The notes beneath the pieces are model-generated. The model made no database searches. It saw only the letters and a program-made list of their open reading frames with translations, and was not told where the DNA came from. Both the position numbers and the translations under genes were made by a program. From assembly GCA_022842685.1 (NCBI GenBank), contig JALHPC010000010.1:1-51543 (forward strand): a DNA stretch of 51,543 nt, written 5' to 3'. Positions 8,943 through 16,703 of this stretch are shown one piece after another. The DNA is from Candidatus Kapaibacterium sp. (GTDB taxonomy: Bacteria > Bacteroidota > Ignavibacteria > Kapaibacteriales > Kapaibacteriaceae). Within the stretch, counting starts at the first letter, position 1. Every line of letters begins with the position of its first letter.

Positions 8943-9461
8943 ATGAAGCGACAAGGGGTGATCTGGCTAATGGTCGTCGTGTTTTGGTGGTTGTTGCCCG
9001 ACGGGCAATTACAAGCACAGGGACCAAAGGGAAAGACGTTTGGTTTTGGCTTAGTACTTGGCGACCCAACTGGATTGTCTGCTAAACTTTGGACGAACAA
9101 AGAAAACGCCTTTGCGTTTGGGCTAGGGGCCTCGTACTTTGGCTCACCTCGTATCCAAGCCGACTACCTATGGCACTTCGATGCGTTCCAAAGTTCGGTT
9201 GTGAAAATGTACGCTGGTCCTGGAATCGGAATAGGATTCGGCACAGAATCCAGTGGCTTCTGGTACGAAAAGGGTCGAGGTCGTTGGTACTATCGCGAGG
9301 GTGACAGTTTTGGCCTGGCAGCTCGCGCAATCATTGGAATCAACGTTGTTCCTAAGCGCACCCCGCTCGAGATATTCGTTGAACTAGGTCCAAACGTTGG
9401 TTTCTTGCCGAACTTTGGAACTGGAATCGACGCTGGAGTTGGCATTCGGTTTTATCCGTAA
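8943..9461 (+). CDS. Small outer-membrane beta-barrel protein
   Basis: A 172-residue protein with a signal peptide (about 1-26, ending LQAQ). It continues as short, glycine-rich amphipathic strands (FGFGLVLGDPTGLSAKLW, YAGPGIGIGFG, LGPNVGFLPNFG) and ends in an aromatic position (GIRFYP), which is typical of an 8-strand outer-membrane barrel. It starts 6 bases after the lipoprotein stop and is almost certainly co-transcribed with it. No enzyme motif is seen. Function is unknown; a structural or porin-like role is possible. Confidence 0.65.
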   Translation: MKRQGVIWLMVVVFWWLLPDGQLQAQGPKGKTFGFGLVLGDPTGLSAKLWTNKENAFAFGLGASYFGSPRIQADYLWHFDAFQSSVVKMYAGPGIGIGFGTESSGFWYEKGRGRWYYREGDSFGLAARAIIGINVVPKRTPLEIFVELGPNVGFLPNFGTGIDAGVGIRFYP

Positions 9462-9480
9462 CGTCGAACAGATTCGAAGA

Positions 9481-9523
9481 AAACACAACGGGTTCTTGCC
9501 ATTGGCAAGAACCCGTTGTGTTT
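9481..9523. terminator. Bidirectional intrinsic terminator, perfect 20-bp stem
   Basis: Two perfectly complementary 20-base arms (9481-9500 and 9504-9523) flank the 3-base loop ATT. It lies between the barrel gene on + and tRNA-Leu on -, so both transcripts run into it. The stem ends in TGTTT on the + strand and in TGTTTTCTTC on the - strand, a better U-tract for the tRNA transcript. Confidence 0.8.
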
Positions 9524-9530
9524 ACAGTTG

Positions 9531-9614
9531 TGCGGAAGAGGGGATTCGAACCCCTACGCCCTTGCGAGCGCCACCCCCTCAAGATGGTGCGTCTACCAAT
9601 TTCGCCACTTCCGC
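9531..9614 (-). tRNA. tRNA-Leu (anticodon GAG)
   Basis: An 84-base class II tRNA. The acceptor stem GCGGAAG pairs with CTTCCGC, and the discriminator base is A. The D-arm region AAATTGGTAGACGC is leucine-like. The anticodon stem CCATC/GGTGG holds the loop TTGAGGG, whose central triplet is GAG, and a long variable arm follows. The T-arm is GGGTTCGAATCCC. The 3' CCA is not encoded (CAAC follows the discriminator), so it must be added post-transcriptionally. Confidence 0.93.
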
Positions 9615-9621
9615 AGGGCCG

Positions 9622-9629
9622 CAAAGATA
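9622..9629 (-). promoter_or_regulatory. -7 promoter element TATCTTTG of the tRNA-Leu gene
   Basis: Exact TAnnTTTG match 7 bases upstream of the tRNA 5' end. A TTTG lies 18 bases further upstream, which fits the Bacteroidota -33/-7 arrangement. This is the best-formed promoter in the window because both boxes are present. Confidence 0.65.
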
Positions 9630-9671
9630 CGAAGAGCGCCCAAATGGCAAAGCAATGAGTTCGGGGACTAC

Positions 9672-11909
9672 CTATCGAGTTACAGCGACCTTTGCCACGG
9701 CAGAACCTTGGTCGCTTGTTGATGCCACGTGAACCACATACACACCCGGTGGAACGACGCTACCACTTCCATCACGGCCATCCCATAGTGCCTGTCGTCC
9801 CTTTGTTTGAAGAGCGGCCACAAGGTGGCCGTTGGCCGTGACAATGCGAACATCTGTATCAGAGGCTAGTCCGTCGATTGTTAGCAACCCACTTCCGGCC
9901 TTAAATGGCTGAGGATAGCATCGCACGTCATATGTGGCAAGCGGCCGAATGCTTTGAGACTGAGCCGAGGAGAGCCCCTCTGTTGTCCCAAACCACACGC
10001 GTCCAGTTTGCGGATCAACGACGATCGACCGAACGTTGTTGCTTACTAACGGACTGTTCCCTGCATTCAGCGTTGCTAGTACCTCGGTGCCATCTTCGTT
10101 CACGACAAAAACGCCATCCGGCGTGGCAATCCACTTCTGGTTAATTGCGTCGACAGCAATGTCGTTGACGACAACGGCACCTAGCACCGAAATGCGGCGC
10201 ACAAACGGAACCGTCGAAGTCGAGACTGAGCCAGGCGATGTGACAACAGCCAAGCCGCGTGCCGTACCAATCCACAACGCTCCATTGTTATCGGTACGGA
10301 TAGCATTCACAACATTGTCCGGTAGATTGGAATTCGTAGAGGTTACACGTTGGCAAACGTCGTCGGAAGAATTGTCGAACGTGCCTCGTTCGTTGTACGC
10401 CAGCAGGCCCGACCCAAACGGGCTACCAAGCCACTTCGTACCGCCATTATCGATAGCCATGCTTCGGAAGAGGTTAGATCGTACGTCAAAACAGTTTCGC
10501 AACGTAACAGTCGCGTTGGCACCGATCCCGACGACTGAACGATCCAATGCCTGTTCATTCACGATCCATAACGTGCCACTTCTGTCGCGGACTGCATCGC
10601 CTACAAGAACGAAGTTCGTGTCGGCGCTAATGCCAATGATTGGAGAATTCGATGGCGAGATCTCGCGCGGCAAGGCCTTTCCTGGAACATCGGAAAACAC
10701 ATAGGCTCCGCTTCCCCAGGTTCCAACAACGATGGTACCATCAGGCAGCGAGGACATTCGATAGGCCGCAACAAGTCGTACATTGGGAGCAAGGTCGTTT
10801 GACGCATTGTACCACGACAAACCATCGAACACAGAAATGCCTTGGCCCGTGCGCGAACCATCGTTATATGAGCCGGACCACAGGCGCCCCTGACCGTCGA
10901 CGGCAATACTCATGAACTGACGAATTCTTGGAGAATTAATCTCGATGGTTTCGAATGCGCCATTCCTGCCTCTGGCTATGCCTACGTCCGGCGTAAACAT
11001 GATGACGTCTGCGTCGCTACCGCTAAACGTAGTGTGCCCAGCAATCGGTACCGGCGAGTCCACGATCATACGTCCATCACTCGAAAACACGCCGTCAGCT
11101 GTAGCAAATGTTGGCTTACTATCGACCATAGCAATCGTGAGGATCGCCGATTGTGCTTCCGAAACCGTGGTAAAAGCATCGTTATCAAGTCGTAGTAAAC
11201 GTCTGCCGACAGCTACATAGAGTTGACCACCAATCGCTGTAACCGCCCGAGCGGATCCCGCTGGAACGCCATGATCTGCAGTGTACTGCGTCCATGACGA
11301 TGGTTGACGAAGTGATGAGGCAGACAACGGTGCCGAAACGATGCCCGAGTCTGTAGCAGCCCACAGCTTGTTGTTAAACACTGCAATAGCGTGGACAGGT
11401 ACGTTGCGCTGTAATTGTCCGATTCGATCAATCGTCTCTTGAAATACGCCATTTGCCCTGTTATACTGAACGATGCCAAACGCTGTGGCAAAGAACACAT
11501 TGTCACCCAGGATGACGCAATCAGAAAGTCCACGTCTCTGATACTGCGTTGCTCTACGTATCTCTGTAATCTGGCTAAACTGTCCATCTTCGGTTGCAAC
11601 TGCGAGTGAGCCATCCTCGCACCCCACGAATACGGTCTGTGTTGCTGGATCGCAGCGCACCATGCTTACGTCGAGATTGAGTAATGCGTTGATGTTCCGA
11701 TACGTAGTGACTTCGCCATCCGTAAGGTCGATTACAAAGAGACCACCAGTGGTTCCACACCAGAGGCGATTCTTGGAGTCAACCGAAACAGACCGTACCG
11801 ATTGCAGCGAAGAATACGTTTGCCAGTCTGACAACTGCACGCGCCCTTGCGAATGCATTGGGATTGATAAAAGAAGGAATACGAGAACAATAAGGACGGT
11901 TCGAAGCAT
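9672..11909 (-). CDS. PorZ-like two-propeller protein with T9SS-type C-terminal domain
   Basis: A 745-residue exported protein with signal peptide MLRTVLIVLVFLLLSIPMHSQ. Repeated blades of the regulator-propeller type follow, for example NRLWCGTTGGLFVIDL, GALWIGTARGLAVV and GRVWFGTTEGL, filling about residues 25-650. The last ~85 residues resemble a T9SS C-terminal domain (YPQPFKAGSG...GVYVVHV). Length, the double propeller and the tail match PorZ, the surface component of the type IX attachment complex that handles A-LPS for cargo anchoring. Other propeller proteins share these blades, so PorZ is an inference. It lies upstream of tRNA-Leu with a 57-base gap. Confidence 0.65.
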   Translation of the reverse strand: MLRTVLIVLVFLLLSIPMHSQGRVQLSDWQTYSSLQSVRSVSVDSKNRLWCGTTGGLFVIDLTDGEVTTYRNINALLNLDVSMVRCDPATQTVFVGCEDGSLAVATEDGQFSQITEIRRATQYQRRGLSDCVILGDNVFFATAFGIVQYNRANGVFQETIDRIGQLQRNVPVHAIAVFNNKLWAATDSGIVSAPLSASSLRQPSSWTQYTADHGVPAGSARAVTAIGGQLYVAVGRRLLRLDNDAFTTVSEAQSAILTIAMVDSKPTFATADGVFSSDGRMIVDSPVPIAGHTTFSGSDADVIMFTPDVGIARGRNGAFETIEINSPRIRQFMSIAVDGQGRLWSGSYNDGSRTGQGISVFDGLSWYNASNDLAPNVRLVAAYRMSSLPDGTIVVGTWGSGAYVFSDVPGKALPREISPSNSPIIGISADTNFVLVGDAVRDRSGTLWIVNEQALDRSVVGIGANATVTLRNCFDVRSNLFRSMAIDNGGTKWLGSPFGSGLLAYNERGTFDNSSDDVCQRVTSTNSNLPDNVVNAIRTDNNGALWIGTARGLAVVTSPGSVSTSTVPFVRRISVLGAVVVNDIAVDAINQKWIATPDGVFVVNEDGTEVLATLNAGNSPLVSNNVRSIVVDPQTGRVWFGTTEGLSSAQSQSIRPLATYDVRCYPQPFKAGSGLLTIDGLASDTDVRIVTANGHLVAALQTKGRQALWDGRDGSGSVVPPGVYVVHVASTSDQGSAVAKVAVTR

Positions 11910-11962
11910 GGTGGATCGTAGAATGTAGTCAAACGTCGTGGTGCCCGACGTTGTGAGTACGG

Positions 11963-11970
11963 CAAATATT
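11963..11970 (-). promoter_or_regulatory. Imperfect -7 element AATATTTG upstream of the PorZ-like gene
   Basis: Differs from TAnnTTTG only at the first base. It lies in the 66-base gap between ribH and the PorZ-like gene, 54 bases from the start codon. It suggests that the PorZ-like gene has its own promoter rather than depending only on the murI-ribH run. Confidence 0.3.
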
Positions 11971-11975
11971 GGTCG

Positions 11976-12425
11976 TTAAATCGATGGCAACGAACGTAGA
12001 GTCTTAAGAACCGAAAGGGCCGCCTCGGCGCATTCGGCACCCTTATTCCCCATGGTTCCACCGGCACGTTCCTGGGCTTGCTCCAACGTGTACGTCATTA
12101 AGACTCCAAACAAGCAGGGCACACCAGTTTGAAGCGACAGGTCCATGAGTGCATGTGCCACAGGTTCGCAGACGTACTCAAAGTGTGCCGTGTCGCCTTT
12201 CACGACAACACCAAGACATATCACGGCGTCTGGATGCAGGGCCGTGATGACCTGCTTCGTAACGAGTGGTATCTCGAAACTACCTGGCGACCGCACAACC
12301 TGCACGTTGTCGATTGGAATGTCATGGCGCTCAAGGGTCTCTCGTGCACCATCGATGAGTTTGCGCACGATGAAGTCGTGCCACTCTGCGGCAACGATTA
12401 CAATCTTTGGATGACTTGCTATCAT
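11976..12425 (-). CDS. ribH: 6,7-dimethyl-8-ribityllumazine synthase
   Basis: Lumazine synthase, the penultimate step of riboflavin synthesis, which condenses 5-amino-6-ribitylamino-uracil with 3,4-dihydroxy-2-butanone 4-phosphate. At 149 residues it has the normal length. Family motifs are visible in order: AAEWHDFIVRKLIDGA (substrate aromatic position), VRSPGSFEIPLV near 65, CLGVVVKGDTAHFEYVC with the catalytic histidine near 95, PCLFGVLMTYTLEQAQERAGG near 120, and NKGAECAEAAL. It overlaps the end of the PHP gene by 4 bases (ATGA) and is the last gene of the murI-ribH run. No FMN riboswitch was recognised nearby. Confidence 0.95.
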   Translation of the reverse strand: MIASHPKIVIVAAEWHDFIVRKLIDGARETLERHDIPIDNVQVVRSPGSFEIPLVTKQVITALHPDAVICLGVVVKGDTAHFEYVCEPVAHALMDLSLQTGVPCLFGVLMTYTLEQAQERAGGTMGNKGAECAEAALSVLKTLRSLPSI

Positions 12426-13309
12426 GAGCTCTCTGGAGATGTCGAAGGTTTCGTTTGGGAAGCACGGCGCAGTTCGATACGAGCCAGCAGAGCCTCTACC
12501 ATCTCGTGACTGGCGCCAATGCGCCCAAAATTGGTTTCGTCATAGTGTCGTGTTCCATGGTAGTCGGAGCCCCCTGTCATAACGAGAGCATGCTGTTTGG
12601 CAATCACGCGATAGAATTCACGGGTCGTTGGCCAGTGTGAAGGGTGATAGACTTCGATTCCATCAATGCCGCTACTCACAAGCCCAAGAAATCGCCGTGG
12701 TTCGGTAAACGACCTTCCCGGATGAGCGATAACAGCAATGCCGCCTGCCTGGCGAATGAGCTGTACCGTGGAAGAAACCGCCCGCTCATTCTTTGCCACA
12801 TAGCCAGGAGCACCTGCCTCGAGCCATCTATCAAAGGCATTCTGAATCGACGACGCAAAACCACGGCTCACCATCACTGCTGCGATGTGCGGACGTCCAA
12901 TAGGGGCCCCTTGGGCCTGCTCTTCGACCTCTGACATTGCAATCTGAAATCCAAGAGATCGAATCTTCTGCACCATCTGTTCTGCTCGTTCGAACCGCTC
13001 TATTCGATACCCGTCAAAGAACTCACGAAGTAGGGGATTCGAAGCATCCAGCCCATACCCCAAAACATGAACGTCACGCCCGTGCTCAAAACAGGACAAC
13101 TCTACGCCTGGGATAAGTTGGACAGGACCATTGTACCCACCTTTGGACAGCCGAATATAGGCCTCCATAGTGTCGTGGTCAGTAATGGCAAGTACACGCA
13201 GCCCACGCTGCATTGCCATTTCAACCAATTGCTCTGGTGACATCGCACCATCAGAGCACGTTGTGTGCGTGTGTAAGTCTGCGTAAGGGGCATCGTTCGA
13301 CATTGTCAT
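12422..13309 (-). CDS. PHP-domain phosphoesterase (RNase AM/YciV type)
   Basis: Metal-dependent PHP phosphoesterase of the group that includes RNase AM/YciV and 3',5'-nucleoside bisphosphate phosphatases. Metal ligands are visible: DLHTHTTCSDG at the N-terminus, LAITDHDTMEA, IPGVELSC, GRPHIAAVMV, VIAHPGR and GGSDYHG. At 295 residues it has the family length. I start at 13309, where ATG overlaps the upstream stop (ATGA); an alternative ATG lies at 13303. It sits between an NTF2-like gene and ribH. The exact substrate (pAp versus RNA 5' ends) cannot be decided. Confidence 0.88.
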   Translation of the reverse strand: MTMSNDAPYADLHTHTTCSDGAMSPEQLVEMAMQRGLRVLAITDHDTMEAYIRLSKGGYNGPVQLIPGVELSCFEHGRDVHVLGYGLDASNPLLREFFDGYRIERFERAEQMVQKIRSLGFQIAMSEVEEQAQGAPIGRPHIAAVMVSRGFASSIQNAFDRWLEAGAPGYVAKNERAVSSTVQLIRQAGGIAVIAHPGRSFTEPRRFLGLVSSGIDGIEVYHPSHWPTTREFYRVIAKQHALVMTGGSDYHGTRHYDETNFGRIGASHEMVEALLARIELRRASQTKPSTSPESS

Positions 13310-13653
13310 GCCGAGTCTCGCACAAACCAAGCACGGCGTATCACGCCGTCCGTAACATCATAAACGGCCGTTGCGTGAATCGGTAGCGAATTCCGCTGTC
13401 CCGTGACAACCTCTTCGTCAAACACCCACCGTCCACACACAATACGGTTTACAAGTTTGCAGTGAAGATTTGGACTAGCACTGAACATTGCGCCATAGCG
13501 TTCTACAAGTTCTGCCCGTCCGTTGCAAAAGGCATCGCCTGTATCAAGGTCGTAGCATACGACGTCCTCGGCATATATCAAGGCGAATGCTTCAATGTCG
13601 CGAGCATTGTATGCATCGAGCTGCAGCTGTGCACATTCTTGGGGTGTTCGCAT
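13306..13653 (-). CDS. SnoaL/NTF2-like small protein
   Basis: A 115-residue single-domain protein with the NTF2/SnoaL cone-fold pattern: helix LQLDAYNARDIEAFALIYAEDVVCYDL, then GRAELVERYGAMFSASPNLHCKLVNRI and the beta strands WVFDEEVVTGQRNSLPIHATAVYDV. Many members are steroid-isomerase-like or simply bind small ligands, so no reaction is assigned. It lies 17 bases after holA and overlaps the PHP gene by 4 bases. The word TATCTTCG (13657-13664, one mismatch to TAnnTTTG) lies just 3 bases upstream of the ATG and could be an internal promoter. Confidence 0.7.
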   Translation of the reverse strand: MRTPQECAQLQLDAYNARDIEAFALIYAEDVVCYDLDTGDAFCNGRAELVERYGAMFSASPNLHCKLVNRIVCGRWVFDEEVVTGQRNSLPIHATAVYDVTDGVIRRAWFVRDSA

Positions 13654-13670
13654 GCGCGAAGATAGGTAAC

Positions 13671-14726
13671 CTAACGCGCAGGAACGGCTAACGATGCTAT
13701 CATGGATTGGATGATGGTCAGTCCGTCCGAACCGGTCGACTTAAGTTTGCTATCTGCTTCGGTCAACGCTACAATAGCACGCTCCAATCCGTTAGGTCCA
13801 TACGCCTGCACTGCGTCCATGTAGTCGTTGAGCGCAAACTGCGGCACGCCTACGCGTTGAGCTACCGTTGCAGGATCGGTGTTGCCACGCAGGTCGACAA
13901 GCATAAAGCACGACACGAAGAACCGTGAAAGTCCATTGATGATGAGCATCTCTTGCCGTGTTGTAGAAAGCATTGCGTGAACAACACGTTGGGCTTCGGT
14001 GATATTTCGCTTTGCAAGCGCCTTCTGTAGGTCAAAGATCGTCGAACTTCGTTCGCTGCCCACGACATCTCGCACGGCCTGCTCAGTAATAGGTGATCCA
14101 TCAGGGAGATACGTGCGAATCTTGTCAACCTCGAGGGCCAACTCGCGCAAGCTAGGACCAATTCGAACCTTCAGCAGCTCGATGGCTTCATCGGTAATGC
14201 TGCTGCCAAACTGCTTGCAGTACTTCGTGAGCCATGGTCCAATCTGATTGTCACGATACTGGGGGAACTCCATCCACACCGCATGCTGCAACAGGGCGCC
14301 AAGAGGGAATCTCATGCCGGCAATCTTCTTCTGTGCGGCCGAGGCATTGCGCTTCATGGCTGCACCAATACCATGTGCCGACTCGAATGAGCCCGTGATG
14401 ATAAGTGTGCTGTGTGAAGGTGGGTCGGACAAGAACGCCGACAGAGGGTCGCGACCTTTACGATCCTTTCGAAGCGTCATACTATCGAATCGGCGCACCC
14501 ACACCACACGGTGCTCGGCCATCATTGGATATGCACGTGCCATCGAAACGACGGCATCAATCGTTGTACTGTCGCCGTCAAGTATATCGGCATTCATGCC
14601 AGTCGTGTCTTCCGCTGCAATCCGTTCAAATAGCTCCCTCGCTGTGCTTTCAACAAGGTAGTCCTCTTCGCCGAAGAACAAGGCAACGGCGGGCGGATGA
14701 CCGTTATCAAACAACGTCTCAATCAT
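13671..14726 (-). CDS. holA: DNA polymerase III subunit delta
   Basis: Clamp-loader delta subunit, which opens the beta clamp within the DNA polymerase III holoenzyme. At 351 residues it has the usual length. The N-terminal AAA-like domain starts with VALFFGEEDYLVESTARELFERI, the typical opening of HolA, followed by MMAEHRVVWVRRFDSM. Domain II has LKVRIGPSLRELALEVDKI, and domain III has FDLQKALAKRNITEAQRVVHAML. The gene overlaps the upstream dppC stop by 4 bases (ATGA), so it is translated from a transporter transcript, an unexpected partner. Confidence 0.9.
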   Translation of the reverse strand: MIETLFDNGHPPAVALFFGEEDYLVESTARELFERIAAEDTTGMNADILDGDSTTIDAVVSMARAYPMMAEHRVVWVRRFDSMTLRKDRKGRDPLSAFLSDPPSHSTLIITGSFESAHGIGAAMKRNASAAQKKIAGMRFPLGALLQHAVWMEFPQYRDNQIGPWLTKYCKQFGSSITDEAIELLKVRIGPSLRELALEVDKIRTYLPDGSPITEQAVRDVVGSERSSTIFDLQKALAKRNITEAQRVVHAMLSTTRQEMLIINGLSRFFVSCFMLVDLRGNTDPATVAQRVGVPQFALNDYMDAVQAYGPNGLERAIVALTEADSKLKSTGSDGLTIIQSMIASLAVPAR

Positions 14727-15781
14727 GATCGTTGCGTCGTCTTAGGGTCAAACACATCGCGCAAGCCATCGCCAAACAAATTGACGGCAAACACGGCCAG
14801 GGCCATTGCAAGACAGGGGAAGGCCGTCATTTCCCAGTTGGTGCCAAGTGCAACGTAGCCAACACCTTCACGGATCATCTGACCCCACGACGGCATAGGG
14901 GGCTGAACGCCTAAGCCGATGAAGCTCAACGATGCCTCGGCAATGATTGCAGTAGCAAAGCCAGCAGTTCCCAGGACGATGATTGGTCCCATAGCATTGG
15001 GAAGCATGTGCCGAAGCACAACACGAATCGACCCGAACCCAAATGCGCGCGTGGCCTCGATATAGTCTTGTTCGCGAATCGAGAAGAACTGTCCGCGGAC
15101 GATACGAGCAATGTCGACCCACGACGAGACGCCGATAGCGATGAAGGTCTGCCAAAACCCCTGTCCAAGCATCACAGAGAACGCAATCACAAGAAGAATG
15201 CTGGGGAACGCCCACACAACATTCACACCCCACATCACCACGTCGTCGACCCAGCCCCGGTAAAAGCCAGCAAGAGCGCCGAGCATAATGCCAATCATGA
15301 GGGCGATTGACTCTGAGATTAAGCCTACGCTGAGCGAGACGCGAAGTCCGTAAACAAGTCGCGTGTAGATGTCTCGACCCTGACGATCGGTGCCCATGAT
15401 AAACAGGGGTTCGTCGTGCCAGTCTCCGGGACCACTCCCAAACATTGCCGATACATGTTCACGGTATGGAGTACCAACAGGATCTGTCCAGCGAACAGTG
15501 TCGTTATCGACATGCCAGGAATCAACCGCAATCAACGTTGGCGTCTCGGGATTCGAAGGGTTGATTTTCTTCAGGATTGAGCCGCGAAAGCCAGCCGGTT
15601 TAACGGCGTATTCGAGTATGGACGTTGTTGGTTCAAAGGGTGTAATCAACGGAGCAAAGACGGCCATGAGTATCATCACGGCGATAATCGACATACCAAT
15701 GATAGCACCAACGTTCTTTCGAAGTCGCCTCCATGCAAGCTGCCATGGACTGTCTCCACGCAGGCGTTTGTCAGCCGTCAT
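14723..15781 (-). CDS. dppC: Peptide ABC transporter permease, DppC/OppC type
   Basis: Inner-membrane permease subunit of a peptide/nickel ABC importer. It has an N-terminal OppC-type helix (residues 20-50), the motif MGTDRQGRDIYTRLVYGLRVSLSVG, and the coupling-helix region EATRAFGFGSIRVVLRHMLPNAMGPI. Several transmembrane helices follow, with the typical end LFGDGLRDVFDPK. At 352 residues it is about 50-60 longer than classic DppC: a polar insertion (about residues 55-115) separates helix 1 from the GTDRQGRD motif and probably faces the periplasm. It overlaps dppB and holA by 4 bases each. No ATPase or binding-protein gene lies in the window. Confidence 0.9.
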   Translation of the reverse strand: MTADKRLRGDSPWQLAWRRLRKNVGAIIGMSIIAVMILMAVFAPLITPFEPTTSILEYAVKPAGFRGSILKKINPSNPETPTLIAVDSWHVDNDTVRWTDPVGTPYREHVSAMFGSGPGDWHDEPLFIMGTDRQGRDIYTRLVYGLRVSLSVGLISESIALMIGIMLGALAGFYRGWVDDVVMWGVNVVWAFPSILLVIAFSVMLGQGFWQTFIAIGVSSWVDIARIVRGQFFSIREQDYIEATRAFGFGSIRVVLRHMLPNAMGPIIVLGTAGFATAIIAEASLSFIGLGVQPPMPSWGQMIREGVGYVALGTNWEMTAFPCLAMALAVFAVNLFGDGLRDVFDPKTTQRS

Positions 15782-16701
15782 TGTAGCCTCACTTTCGGAT
15801 CGATGAATGCATAGAGTATGTCCGAGGCAATGTTGACAATCACAAACACAACGGCCGTAAACAGCACGGTACCTTGAATCATTGGATAGTCGAGCTTCTC
15901 GATTGCGTTAAATGCCGCTAGGCCGATACCAGGCCAGTTAAAGACGAACTCAATGAAATACGTTCCAGCAAGCAAACCAGCGAACCATGCACTTACGGTC
16001 GTTACCACCGGATTCAACGCATTGCGGAGCGCATGGCGCAAGTACACGGTTGTAGTCGCAAGACCCTTTGCCCGAGCCGTTCGAATGTAGTCTTGGCCAA
16101 GCACATCGAGCAGGCTCGAGCGAGTGACTCGGGCAATCACCGACATCGGTCTGATTGCCAACGTAATCATCGGAAGGACGAGATATGCGGCCCCTCGGTC
16201 AACATATCCTGAATTTGGGAACCACTCTAGCGTTACTCCAAAGAGAATCACAAAGAGCAGACCGACAACGAACGACGGAATCGAAATGCCAGTGAGAGAC
16301 AATGCCATCGCCGTTGTGTCGATCCACGTATTGGGCTTCCATGAGGCAATCAACCCAAGTACAATGCCCACCACAGTGGCAATCGCCATCGACGTGCCTG
16401 CCAGAAGTGCTGTCGCCGGAAACCTCTCAGCAATCGTCTCGGCAACACTCGCATCAGTGGCTATACTCCGACCCATATCAAGACGTGTCACAAGATTCCA
16501 CGCATACGAGCCAATCTGAACTGGCAAGGGGCGGTCGAGCCCCATCTTCGTGCGAAGCGCAGCTACCGAGGCAGAGTCAGCGCGCTGTCCAAGCATCACG
16601 CGTGCTGGGTCGCCGGGCGGACGAATAAAGAACGTCATTACAATCACTCCAACGAGCACGAGGAGCGAGTACATGAGTTTTCGAATGATGTACGAAAGCA
16701 T
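15778..16701 (-). CDS. dppB: Peptide ABC transporter permease, DppB/OppB type
   Basis: Partner permease of DppC. The 307-residue form starting at 16701 has the classic opening MLSYIIRKLMYSLLVLVGVI, PPGDPARVMLGQRAD near residue 31, MGLDRPLPVQIGSY, and the coupling segment QDYIRTARAKGLATTTVYLRHALRNALNPVV split around residues 205-235, ending FIDPKVRLQ. The frame is open far upstream, but that extension is antisense-like and lies inside murI. The ATG comes 2 bases after the murI stop. It overlaps dppC by 4 bases. Confidence 0.9.
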   Translation of the reverse strand: MLSYIIRKLMYSLLVLVGVIVMTFFIRPPGDPARVMLGQRADSASVAALRTKMGLDRPLPVQIGSYAWNLVTRLDMGRSIATDASVAETIAERFPATALLAGTSMAIATVVGIVLGLIASWKPNTWIDTTAMALSLTGISIPSFVVGLLFVILFGVTLEWFPNSGYVDRGAAYLVLPMITLAIRPMSVIARVTRSSLLDVLGQDYIRTARAKGLATTTVYLRHALRNALNPVVTTVSAWFAGLLAGTYFIEFVFNWPGIGLAAFNAIEKLDYPMIQGTVLFTAVVFVIVNIASDILYAFIDPKVRLQ

Positions 16702-16703
16702 CT

